The translations under genes were made by a program, and so were the position numbers. Source: Diplodia intermedia (Eukaryota; Ascomycota; Dothideomycetes; Botryosphaeriales; Botryosphaeriaceae). Taken from it: 35,158 nucleotides of DNA. Positions 1 through 10,547 of this stretch are shown here, one piece after another. The DNA lies in contig JAKEKT010000171.1 of NCBI GenBank assembly GCA_021495925.1, forward strand, positions 1-35,158, in the 5' to 3' direction. Each line of letters starts with the position of its first letter. The stretch's first letter is position 1. Under the pieces are notes generated by a model, which searched no databases, was not told where the DNA came from, and worked only from the letters and a program-made list of their open reading frames with translations.

Positions 1-6
1 CCCCAG

Positions 7-101
7 CGCTTCGAGATATCGACTAACTTTATATACGAAAGTTATAGAGCTTGTAATTCTCTACATTTCTCGTATAGAAAGTTAGTCGATATCTCGAAGC
101 G
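7..101. repeat. Terminal hairpin unit, left arm
   Basis: Bases 7-30 are the exact reverse complement of 78-101, giving a 24-bp perfect stem with key sequence CTTCGAGATATCGACTAA. Within the loop, about 33-49 and 60-76 pair imperfectly and extend the stem. The same 95-bp unit recurs at 35058-35152 and, diverged, at 34891-34985. It could be a transposase-binding or cruciform-forming end. Confidence 0.9.
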
Positions 102-109
102 TTAATGGT

Positions 110-121
110 GCATCGCGATGC
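110..121. repeat. 12-bp palindrome GCATCGCGATGC
   Basis: A perfect palindrome directly after each hairpin unit, followed by GAAGGTT. It recurs with one change at 274-285 in this arm, and in the right arm near 34706-34720, 34870-34884 and 35036-35050. Recurrence next to every GAAGCGTTA hairpin foot suggests a protein-binding site of the element; this is inference. Confidence 0.75.
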
Positions 122-205
122 GAAGGTTAAGAAAATCACGTATTCTTCGGTTTTTTTATGATTTCTCCGCCAAACCACGACGGATTTTCACGATTTATAG
201 ATCAA

Positions 206-266
206 AATGTAGGGAATCGCGAGCTCTACAACTTTCATATACAAAGTTAAGAGATTACTCGAAGCG
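206..266 (+). repeat. Half-hairpin unit, left arm
   Basis: This segment, from AATGTAGGGAATCGCGAGC to CTCGAAGCG, matches one half of the 95-bp hairpin unit without its partner. The matching segment in the right arm is about 34725-34787. The arms therefore seem to grow by duplicating one module of about 90 bp that ends with the GCATCGCGGTGC palindrome. Confidence 0.75.
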
Positions 267-368
267 TTAAGGGTGCATCGCGGTGCGAAGGTTTAGGGGG
301 GTGATTTTAATGTTCTTTAGATTCGGGTCTACGTCGGGTGCTAAGAGTGACTATTTTTTAATATATAT

Positions 369-2685
369 ATAGATAAAGTATCTTATCTTTAAGAAGTAGT
401 CTACTACTATAAGAATAGCGTTAAAGTCTTAATAAAATAGTAGACGAATAATAAAGTTATAAGTAATATCTATCTATAGATAATATAGAATTAGAATAGA
501 ATATAGAAGTTTATAATATTTAATATAATTAGACTTTATTCTCTTATAGAAGTAGTAGTTATAAATATACTACTTAATCTACGCTCGTATTTCTAGCTAT
601 ACGTAGCGTTCTTTAAGTAGATTAATAGTTCTTCTTTCTTTAAGATATTCGATAGCGAATTTATTATAGGCTTTCTAGATTAGCTCTAGATATAGAAAAT
701 TATCTTTTAAAATAGCTAGTCTTCTCTTAAAGATAAGAAGTTTTTTCTTTAGTTTCTATTCTAAAACTTCGTCTTTAGTATACTAGCGAAGTAGTTCTAA
801 ACTTAGATACGTACGGTTTATCTCTTTAATACGTTCTATAAGAGGTACTACGAGTAAATTAAGAGAGACTAATAAAGAAAAGTATAACTTCTCTAATAGT
901 AGCTTATTTATAAAGAGTACTCGTTTATTAATTTTAAACTAGAAAAGGTCTTACTTTCTTTAAAATAAAGTATCTATTTAAAGATTCTACTTATTAAAAA
1001 TAGAGAGAATCTTAAAGTAGTAATCTTAGAGTATTATAGCGTAGTAGACTTAGTAACGAGAGAGCTTCTTAGTCTAAAAAAAGATCTTTAGCGTCTTATA
1101 ATTTAAGAATATCTAGATTAGAATAGAGATATTAATATACTTAAAATACTATTCTTTAAAGACTCTAATAATAGCGAGTAACTTCTTATTATAGATAGTA
1201 TAGTTATATTTAATAGATAAGAGCTTCTTAGAGAAGTAGACTATTAAATATAATCTATCTTTATTATTCTTCTATATTATAACGCCTTCGAAGACGTAGT
1301 CTAAGAAGTTTACTTTAATATAGATAGTTTACTTAAAGTTAAAGTATTATAGTACTAAATTAAAGCTTATAGTCTTCTTAAGAGTATTAAAGACGACTTA
1401 ATATTTAAAAGTTTAGATAAACTATTATTCTTTTTTAGTTAGATTAGTAAGAAATTTTATAATAAATAAGTATTCTTAAACGAATCTTTAATAGTAGTTA
1501 TAAAGGCCGAGAAATAACTATACTTCTTATAGTATTTTAGAGAGTTTCTAGCCGATAATTATTTAAATCTTAGTAGAGTCTATTCTAATACTATTTCTAG
1601 TAATAATAAGATCTAGAAACTTAGTCTTAGTAACTTTAAACTTATATTTCTTTAAGTTAGATTATAGCTCTACTTTTCTTAGACGAATAAGAACTTTCTT
1701 AATATATCGATAATACTCTTTCTTAGTCTTACTATAGATTAGAATATTATTTACGTATACTACGTAGAACTAATTTAGATAATCTATTAGTATCTTATTA
1801 ATATAATACTAAAAGATAGAGGGTTCGTTATAGAGTTTAAAGAATATTACGTTATATTAATAGAAGCCTTAGTAAGTATAAAAGATAGTAAGATTCTTAA
1901 AGTTAAAATATATATATATCTTATAGAAGACTTAACGTACGTTAATCTTAAAGAAGTATTTAGATTCTTATAGCTAGACTAGCGTCTTATTAATTAGAGA
2001 TAGCGAATAGCGGTTCTTTTTTATAATAATATTTAGCTTTTAATAGTTTATATAGAAGCGTAGTTCTTCTTCTAGTTTCTTTATTATAAGAATAGAGAAT
2101 TTAAAGTTCGTATTATTAGACTTAATAAAGCTCTTCTTATAATTCTTTTTAATATAGGTTCGAATAGCCTCTATTTCTTCTAGAAATATATAAAAGAGTA
2201 GCGAAGTACGAAGATTTAATTCTTTCTTAAACTTAATTTTATAGATAGTATTAAAGAAGATAATAATCTAGTTAAAGAGTACTTTCTAAAAGTCTAGTAG
2301 AAACTCTTCTAATTAGACGAAAATAGAGCTCTTAGATTCTAAAAATATCTTTAAATTATTAGATAAAGCTTTCTAAATATAGAATAGCTCTAGCTAATTA
2401 GTAAGTTCTTTTAACGAGATTCTATAGACCTTAATATCTTTAATTTATAGATAGTTAGCGAATTTCTTATTATCTATTTATCTATACTAAGAGATATTAA
2501 CTACTAGAGTTTATAGTATTCTAGACTTCTCTTAAGTAGACTAAAGCTTTTTATTTATCTAGCGTAGTTTATTATAAACGCTTTAATCGTAGCGGTTTTT
2601 TCTAAATAGATGTCTAAGAATTTATATAAACTAAATAGCTAAGAATTACTATTCTTTCGTAGACGGTAGCAAAGCTAGAGTTATA
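369..2685 (-). pseudogene. Ty3/gypsy pol, 3' part: RT, RNase H, start of integrase (RIP-dead)
   Basis: Reading the minus strand through RIP-type stops gives a continuous chromovirus-like pol. RT covers about 2230 down to 1450: an LRFYIDY block, a KNRYSLSLI block, and the catalytic YVDD box read as YVNN at 1746-1757. Next come the FLGLI-type connection and RNase H (about 1440-960, with blocks like YFSKKLL and YDKELLAI). Last is the start of the integrase core (about 458-369), with DFI...LP read as NFI...LL and a VVVD..LK.RYFI block. Homology stops there, where the left arm begins. The rest of integrase, any chromodomain and the 3' LTR are missing. Most stops replace Gln or Trp, as RIP predicts. 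LINE A separates this part from gag/protease at 10548 onward; both carry the same 15-bp duplication, so they were once contiguous. Confidence 0.9.
2671..2685. repeat. Target-site duplication of LINE A (left copy)
   Basis: The 15-bp sequence AAAGCTAGAGTTATA at 2671-2685 is repeated exactly at 10533-10547. It flanks LINE A and marks its insertion into the gypsy protease/RT region. Confidence 0.92.
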
Positions 2686-3839
2686 TTATTATTTTATTTA
2701 TTTAGTTTAACGTCTCTCTAGAGTCTAGAACTATTAGAGACGAGGTCTCTTAAGAGGGCCCGCTTCTATCTATATATCTAAATATATATATATCGAAGAG
2801 GGGTTCTAGAAGAATACTAGAAACAATATACTTAAAAGCTTAAAGAAGAGTAGAGAGCGTAGATAAGATAAAGAAAAGATAAATAAAATAAAGTAAGAGC
2901 TTAGAAACTAACGAAAATAGAAATAAAAAGTAAAGTAAGTAAGTTCTTTTCTTAGAGAGGGCCTTCTCGACTAGTTAGATTCGTTTAGCTTTCTTCTATC
3001 TAAGATCGATACTTACTTACTATTTATTATAACTAGCCGGAGTATTACTACTAGCGAACTAGCTATATAATTCTACTTCTAAATTTAGAAATCTAAAAAA
3101 GAGTTCTAAATAGAGGTTACTCGATTAAGAATTAAATTTCGGCTTTTTAGTCTCGTTAGCTTAGTTACTAACTATACTAGACAGCCGTAGATACTAGTAG
3201 AAACGACTACTTAAGCTTAAATACCCGCTATTTAGCCGTTTTTCTTCGGTTCTCGCCCGTTTCTACTCTAAATCGAAAGCGGCGAGGGCGCCGAGAACGA
3301 GAAGAAGTAGAAGAAGAGAATAAAAGAAAGAAATAAGTATAAATAAGCGTCTAGCGATACGTATTTAGACCTTATTAGATAAGTCGTTTAATTACTACTA
3401 TCTAGTAGTAATCTTTATTTATTCTAAGAACTTAGCCGTTAGGCTAGTCTCTAGAGTCGAGAAAAAGAGATTTAAAAGGTCGAGTCGATACTTCTTAAGC
3501 CCGTCTTTTAAGAGAACCCGAGGGCCTCTATAAAGAGAATAAGAGAGAAGTAGATAACGTAATATCTATCTAGCCGTACGGCTATATCTATACTAGTCGT
3601 TTTTAGCGTAGTTAAGACGATAAAGATAAGACTTAAAGTAGCCGTATTTAATCTTTAGTTAATAGAAGGCGGAGGCCGTTTCTCTAACTTTCGTAGAAGA
3701 TTTAAGCCGCTACTCTATCTCTAAACTAAAGATACGTTTATAGGGCGAGTTCGACGTTAATTTAAGCTTTATTTTCTACTTCTCGTAGGTCTTCTACTTA
3801 ACTTTACTTCGATAGAAGCTTAGAGAAGTAGAGGCTCTA

Positions 3840-6495
3840 CTTAAAGAATACTTCGTAGCTCTTTTCGTAAGTCGATCGATATACTCGTTATCTAGAACGT
3901 TCTCGTAGTTAAAGTACTATTCTAGAGAGACGGTATTTTCTCTAGCCCTTAGTATTTTAGCTAATCTAATAGCCTAAATTTACTATGCTTACTTAGGCGT
4001 ATTAGCGGGCTTGCTTAGCCTAAGAATCGCGGCCTAGTTATTCGCGTAGATTCTTATATCTTTAGAGGCGTGCCCGGCTCTAACGATAAGTTTTAGAGCT
4101 ATTACTAGCCTCTTTATCTCGTCGTTATATACTAGATTCTTAGAACCGAGGTTCTTATAAATCTAGCGCGCTAGGTTCTCTTTAGATTAGCTAAAGTCGA
4201 AGGCTACTATTCTAACTTCTACGTTTCTACCCGTAGATAGAACGAAGGCGTTAGAATAGATAGCTATTCGATTAGAGAATACTTTCTTAACTTCGAGCGC
4301 GTAGGCCTTAGCCTACTTCTCTTTATTTAAGAGGCTAACCGTAGTCGAATAGAGTAGTTTAAGTAACTACGGCGAAAAGTAGAAGAGTTTAACTACTTCT
4401 AAAGACGCGGGTTACGTTTTTAAAAGAAGTTTAATCTTCTCTAACTACGTAGATCTATCTAAAACCTATCGATCTAGGTTAATCTTCTCTAGTTCGATTT
4501 AAATAGAGTGGGATTCTTCGAGTAAATTTATTCTAAAAGTATATTTTCGTAACCGCTCGTTTAAACGAATATTCGCTAGTAGAATTCCACTCTCTATTTC
4601 TAGAGAAATTATAGAGATAGTCTTAAAAATCTCTAGAATCTTCCGTAGAATAAGATTCTAAAGGACTCTAAATTAGCGGGTAAACTATCTCTAATTTTTC
4701 TAGTAGATTTCGGAGCCGTAGTCTATAACCGTAGTAACGTAAGCTAGATATAGCTAGCGAACTACGTAGAAAAAAAGCTTTCTCTTAACGTTAGCTAGTC
4801 TAGAGAGGCGATAGAAGGTCGAATAGGCCTAGCTAATTCTTTTAGACACGTGCGTCTTAAAGATAAATCCGTGGTCGAAGTAAATTTCTAGCTATTTAAT
4901 CTATTCTTTAGATTCTATTACGTTCCTCGTAGAAAGCGTAATTAAAATAGAACGAGATTTCGAGTCTTTCTTAAAAGAATAGACGAAGTAAATAAGCTTC
5001 GTCTTTTTTAGATCGAATTCGATATAGTTTTTCTATTCTCGCGTATAGAGTTTACCCGTCTTCTTCTCTAGAATCGCCTTATTACGTTTCTAGCTACCGA
5101 AGCTAGCTATAAGCGTAATATCGTCGATATAGAAGAGAAACGAAGCTTTAGAGACGAGAAATAACTCTCGAAGATAGATTAGAAAGAGAATAAACGAGAC
5201 TAGACTTTCTTATAAAATATTTATCTTTATTAGACTAAACTCTTTCTTCTCTTCGTTAAACGCGAGGCTTAGTATTCGTATAGATATAAACGATTTTACC
5301 TACGCGAGTAGATTAATTAGCATGCTAATTCGAGCTATTATAGCTAGAAGTTATTCTTCGGCCACGTAGTTAAAGGCGCTTTTAATATTAAGAAAAAGTA
5401 CGAAGGTTTTATATTTAAGACGGCGGTTCTTCTCTACTTTATTCGATAAAAGTATTATAATATTAATCGCGGATTTCTTTAATCTTTCTCTAATTTAGAT
5501 GTAGTAAAGAAGATTAAAGGTCTTCGCTAGATAATCTAGTCTTTTAGTTATAATTCGTTCTAGTACTTTTTCGAGGTAATTAAGAAGAGAAATAATACGA
5601 TAGAACTTTAAGTTCGCGATATTACTCTTTTTCTTACTTAGAATTACTTCGATAGCCGTACGCTAGCCCGTAGAATAATATTCGTAGGCGAATAGCGTAG
5701 AAAAGACCTTAGTAAAGACGCCGAGCTTCGCTCTAAATATATAAGTAATAATCTCTTACGTAATAGCGTCTAGTCTTAGCGTTTTTTCTTTAATTTACGT
5801 AAAGCACGCATTCTTAATTTTTCTTAAACTAAGCTTCGGCTAGTTCTAGCGTTTAGAAACGTAGCTTTACTAGTTAAAAGAGACGATAGAAGAAGACGGC
5901 GAAAAGAGCCTCTTTCTAAGAGCTAAATACTTTCTCTTAAAACTATCTTTTAGGCGTTTTCCCGTATGCGTATCGTGGCTAATCTCGAAAATTCTAGCAT
6001 GCGTTCTAGGCTTAGTATAAGCTATAGCCTTAAAGATAGTCTTAAGAGTTTCTTTTTCTAGAAAAAAATTCTAGTATTCGCGTTTAGCCCTCTTAACCGC
6101 TTTAAAGTAGATATTTTAGCTATTTAAGTATCTTTACTTATTCTCTTTCGTGCGTAGAGATTTAAAAGCGTTAGCCTCTCTTCGTAGTCGTCTTCGTTCT
6201 TCTAAAAGCTCGTTTAACTACTATAGTTTAGATCGAGCTTCTAGTTTTAATCGAAAAATAGAAAGGTTCGTCGCGGTAGATATAGCCTAGTTAAGGCTTA
6301 CTTCTAGAATATCTAGCGCGGGTATTTAGCGAATCGAGCCTTCTATTAAGTCTTTAGAGATATCTTTCGATAAGAGATTTAATTCTAAGCTTTTTAGAGC
6401 CTTAAATATTATCGTCTCTATCTATTATTTAAAGATTTTCTAAAACTTAGGCTAGTCGGCCTTTTTCGTATTAAATCTAGCGGTAGTAGCTATCG
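3840..6495 (-). pseudogene. LINE A ORF2, RT and RNase H part
   Basis: The minus strand encodes a LINE RT followed by RNase H. The RT catalytic box reads FYIDDITLIASS with YIDD intact at 5120-5131; its codons contain no CpA or TpG. RNase H lies at about 4230-3840 with a VYNGEIEGL-type block, then YADNQA read as YANN plus a stop near 4035-4050, and an ENVLDNEYADRL-type block near 3900-3870. RIP-type stops interrupt both domains. The N-terminal endonuclease continues at 7852 beyond copy D. Confidence 0.88.
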
Positions 6496-6509
6496 TAGAA
6501 GGTCTCGTA
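6496..6509. repeat. Target-site duplication of LINE D (left copy)
   Basis: TAGAAGGTCTCGTA at 6496-6509 matches 7838-7851 except for one C/T transition. It flanks copy D inside LINE A. The single difference is itself a RIP-type C-to-T change. Confidence 0.88.
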
Positions 6510-7837
6510 CCGCTAATACGCCCGAGTAAGCATAGTAAATTCGAGCTATTAGATTAGCTAAAACGCTAAGAGCTAGAGAAAATACCGTCTCTCTAGAATA
6601 ATACCCTAGCTACGAGAACGTTCTAGACAACGAGTACGCTAATCGGCTCGCGAAAAGAGCTACGAAGTACTCTTTAAGTAGAGCCTCTACTTCTCTAAGC
6701 TTCTATCGAAGTAAAGTTAAGTAGAAGACCTATAAGAAGTAGAAAATAAAGCTTAAATCGATATCGAACTCGTTCTATAAATATATCTTCGGTTTAGAGA
6801 TAGAGTAGCGGCTTAAATCTTCTACGAAAGTTAGAGAAATAGCCTTCGCCTTCTATTAACTAAAGATCGAATACGGCTACTTTAAGTCTTATCTTTATCG
6901 TCTTAACTACGCTAAAAACAACTAGTATAGATATAGCCGTATAGCTAGATAGATATTACGCTATCTACTTCTCTCTTACTCTCTTTATAGAGGCCCTCGG
7001 ATTCTCTTAAAAGACGGGCTTAAGAAGTATCGACTCGATCTTTTAAATCTCTTTTTCTCGACTCTAGAGACTAGCCTAACGGCTAAGTTCTTAGAATAAA
7101 TAAAGATTACTACTAGACGATAGTAATTAAATAACTTATCTAACGAGATCTAAATACGTATCGCTAGACGCTCGTTTATACTTATTTCTTTCTTCTATTC
7201 TCTTCTTCTACTTCTTCTCGTTCTCGGCGCTCTCGCCGCTTTCGATTTAGAGTAGAAACGAACGAGAACCGAAGAAAAACGACTAAATAGCGGATATTTA
7301 AGCTTAAGTAGTCGTTTCTACTAGTATCTACGACTATCTAGTATAGTTAGTAACTAAGCTAACGGGGCTAAAAAGTCGAAATTTAATTTCTAATCGAGTA
7401 ACCTCTATTTAGAGCTCTTTTTTAGATTTCTAAATTTAGAAGTAGAGTTATATAGCTAGTTCGCTAGTAGTAATACTTCGGCTAGTTATAATAAATAGTA
7501 AGTAAGTATTAGTCTTAGATAGAAGAAAGCTAAACGAATCTAACTAGTCGAGAAGACTCTCTTTAAGAAGAGAACTTACTTACTTTACTTTTTATCTTTA
7601 TTTTCGCCGGTTTCTAAGCTTTCGCTTTATTTTATTTATCTTTTCTTTATCTTATCTACGCTCTCTACTCTTCTTTAAGCTTTTAAGTATATCGTTTCTA
7701 GTACTCTTCTAGAACCCTTCTTCGGTATATATATATTTAGATATATAGATAGAAGTGGGCCCTCTTAAGAAACCTCGTCTCTAATAGTTCTAGACTCTAG
7801 AGAGACGTTAAACTAAATAAATAAATAAATAAATAAA
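6510..7837 (+). mobile_element. LINE copy D, 5'-truncated, nested in copy A
   Basis: This 1.33-kb insert is the only LINE copy on the plus strand. It starts inside the RNase H region (its first bases are the reverse complement of CTTACTCGGGCGTATTAGCGG-like sequence, as at about 24203-24225 in copy C). It runs through the end of ORF2 and the 3' non-coding region and ends in a (TAAA)n tail at about 7815-7837. 5' truncation and a 14-bp TSD are typical of target-primed reverse transcription. It is the youngest layer at this spot, since it splits A between its endonuclease and RT. Confidence 0.9.
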
Positions 7838-7851
7838 TAGAAGGTCCCGTA

Positions 7852-8480
7852 TAGCCGGCCGGTTCTAGACTAAATAGAATTATTTTATAATCGAAGTCGA
7901 AGTCCGCGATCGTTTACTAGTCGGTAATTCTATTAGCTAAGGCCGGCGTAGTAAGTATAAGGTCGATAATCGTCTCTCTTTCTAGATAGAAGTAGTAAAA
8001 GATACCCTCGCTCTCTTTATTTAAGAGAGATAGATCGTTTTCTTCTAATTATTCTACTAGTTAGTTAGCGCTAGATAAGAAGAAAGATTCTAAATTCTAC
8101 TAGAAATAATAAATATTAAAATTCTCGACTACTATCGCCTACGTTCTAAGAAATTACCATTATAGAACGCGTTCTAGAGTAAGCCGAGAATCGTTATTTA
8201 TTTAATTCTTCTAGTTATATAAGTTAAGTAGCTTAAACTTTAACTTTCGCTACTCTATACTTAGAACTATTAGATCGAAACTTTACTAGAATTCGGCCTC
8301 TAAATTTATCTTCGTTTCTCTAAGAAAGCGGAAGACGTAGATTAGTATTTAAGGCCTTAGATCGAAAGAATAGACCGATAGAATTTAAACGAATAAGAAG
8401 TAATTAATCGATCGAAAGCTTAAGTTCTTATAGAATAAGATATACGGTTCTTAATAAAGAACGAGGTCTATCTTTAACTC
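7852..8480 (-). pseudogene. LINE A ORF2, endonuclease part
   Basis: The minus strand encodes an EEP/APE-type endonuclease. The TLERVL and GDFNIHHPWWN-type blocks typical of Tad-like LINEs read with RIP changes near 8170-8100 (GDFN as EDFN, the Trp pair as stops). It nicks target DNA to prime reverse transcription in intact elements. It joins the RT part at 6495 once copy D is removed. Confidence 0.8.
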
Positions 8481-8499
8481 TACTATAATGTCTAGAATA

Positions 8500-9880
8500 A
8501 ATTCCGTTATCGAAATACTTCTATTTAAGTTAGCTTATAGAACTTATAAAGAACTTATTTAAAATAAGTTTATTTAGAGTTCTTTAGAGTATTTCTCGGC
8601 CCTCTAAGCTTCTTCGTCTTAACGAAAACGCCGTAAACGTAGAGACGTTTAGAGATAGTCTTTTAAGCCTTCTCTTCGATCTCGAACGTAAGAACTAGCG
8701 AGTCTATAGACTACTTCGCTCTTCTAGCCTCTAACGTAAGCTAGTAGAAGGCATCGATAATCTTTAGACTATCGTTATAGACCTTAATTTTTATTCGAAT
8801 AGCCTCGCTAAAGTCCTCGCGAAAGAGGGTTAAAAGATCTCGCGTAGACACGTCGTATACGGCTATCTTATACTACGTACGGTTTTTCGTAATTAACTAA
8901 GTAGAGATAACTCGATTAATTATCGTCTTATTCTTTAAAAGAAATTCGGCGAAGAAGTTCTTATATATAGTAAGTACGATATTCTTTTTCGACGAGAGAG
9001 AGATTATTACGATCGTAGGTCTCGTTCTCTTAAGCTAGTTCGAAAACGTCTTATTAAAGGCGTTTCGTAGTCTAAAGAACGAGAAGTTCGCGATTTTTAT
9101 AGCCGACGTAAGAATAATCTACCGCGTAACTTTCTTAGACGTAAAAGCCTTTAACTTCTTTTTTAAAGAAGAAGTAATTTATAGCTCTTCTTTTAACGCG
9201 GCGGTAGTAGCTATCGAGATATACGTAGATTAGCTAGATACTACGATCGGCTACTACGTAGACTTCGGGCGTTATAAGATCGAAGAAGTAGCTCTTTACA
9301 AGGCCTAGTTTAAGAAAATAATAATAGCGAACTTAGATAAGTTCTTCGTTTTCTTCGCGAGGTTTATCGCGGTCTTTTCGAGGGCTCGAACTTACGTAGT
9401 AAGAACCGCGCTAGTCTTATCTACGGTTTTACTCGTCTTAGTATACTATCGTACGATCTTAATTAGATCTAGAATAGACCTCTATTTTTTCTCGAAGAGG
9501 GCGAGATCCGCGGCCTTAACTAGAAGACCGAGTACGTATTTTACGACCTCTTTCGACGACCGTAGGTTTATTTTAAGTTATCGTACGTTCTTAATATTTA
9601 AGTCGATACGAGGTTTAAAGATAAATTAAGAGTTCGATATTTCTTTCTTCGCGAAGAGAGTTAGTATAACTCTTAGAAAGAGCCGTTTCTTACGTAGATT
9701 CTCTTACGAAAAGAGATTTTTCGTAGGTTTAGAGGCCGAGAGGTCTAGCGTAGCTACTATTAAAAGAGGCGTAGACGTAGTTAAAAGATTCTTAAAGTTT
9801 TCTATAGCCGTATTTATAGTCTTAAAGTCTATATTCTACGTTAGAAAAGATAAAGTAGGGCTTAAAGAGAATAAATTCTA
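8500..9880 (-). pseudogene. LINE A ORF1 (gag-like)
   Basis: This is the region upstream of the endonuclease and is conserved in copies B and C. In the minus-strand frame it begins with a Phe-, Pro- and Ser-rich stretch near 9870 and continues with RIP stops toward 8500. By position it is the RNA-binding ORF1 of a Tad-like LINE. I could not confidently read its zinc knuckles. The ORF1/ORF2 boundary is approximate. Confidence 0.6.
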
Positions 9881-10547
9881 CTTCGAAGAAGATATTTTAG
9901 ATTTAAAAGAGAATTTCTAAGCTCTTTCTATAAGAAAAACATATAGAAATAATAGAAATAGATAAGAAATAGACTAGAAGTAAATTATTAGCTTTAATTT
10001 CGTCTAAACTAAGCCGTAAATAAAAGAAATCTAGGTCGAGACGAGGGCTTTTCTTAATTACTTACTCTCTAGAAGTAAACGAAGAGACTAATAGGGCTAA
10101 CGCGAATGTCGAAGGTTCTAGAGAATCGAGTAACGCTTTAGCGTTAAGCTTAAACCGTACGAAGCGTTTATACACGTAAAACTCTTTAGTAAGGCCTAGA
10201 AAAGAGGCTTCTAGTAGGCTTTAAAGTAGAATTTCCGGGCGTAGAAAAGAGCTACTAAAATATAACTTTAGAAACGGATTTCTTAGTACCGTATAGTTCT
10301 CTATGCGAAGTTTAGAGCGAATTTAAGTGGTTTTTAAGAATAAAAAGAGCTACGAAGTTCTAGCTAGCCTAGTACTATCTAGAGTACCTCTTTTTCTACG
10401 TACTACGTAATAGCGCGTACGTCTACGAAGCTAAGAATCGAGATTCTAGCTAAGAAAATTAAGGGCTTTCGAACGGTACCGGTCTTAGCGTAATTCTTAA
10501 GGGTCGAATTTAAAGATTATATATAGCTAGTTAAAGCTAGAGTTATA

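Larger units (their letters stand above)
1..375 (+). repeat. Left terminal inverted arm
   Basis: Inverted relative to 34616-35158. From the outside in it holds a hairpin (7-101), a palindrome (110-121), a spacer with a T-run and a CCAAACCACGACGG segment (about 150-184), a half-hairpin unit (206-266), a second GCATCGCGGTGC (274-285), a segment ending GGGTGCTAAGAGTGAC and an AT tract (about 350-370). CpA and TpG are common here, unlike in the interior, so the arm has mostly escaped RIP. It codes for nothing I recognise. The layout of repeated palindromes resembles the subterminal transposase-binding regions of MULE, hAT or piggyBac-type elements. The CCCC terminus alone does not assign a superfamily. 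Confidence 0.85.
2686..10532 (-). mobile_element. LINE copy A, full length, Tad-like, interrupted by copy D
   Basis: Read on the minus strand: the 5' end is near 10532, the 3' end with its (TAAA)n tail (ATTT on the plus strand) is at 2686-2704. Without copy D (6510-7837) and its duplicated site it measures about 6.5 kb, like B and C. Order of parts: 5' leader (about 10520-9920), ORF1 (about 9880-8500), ORF2 endonuclease (about 8480-7850), the rest of ORF2 with RT and RNase H (6495-3840), 3' non-coding region (about 3800-2705). The EEP endonuclease, the RNase H at the ORF2 end and the fungal setting place it nearest the Tad1 clade. It carries many RIP stops and cannot be active. Its TSDs are at 2671-2685 and 10533-10547. 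Confidence 0.92.

Noticed and set aside
350..370. AT tracts as promoters or TATA boxes
   Set aside because: AT-rich motifs are everywhere in RIP-altered DNA and no intact gene follows them.
1..375. CRISPR-like array from the repeated palindromes in the arms
   Set aside because: Units are few, irregularly spaced and homologous throughout, with no unique spacers, and the context is fungal.
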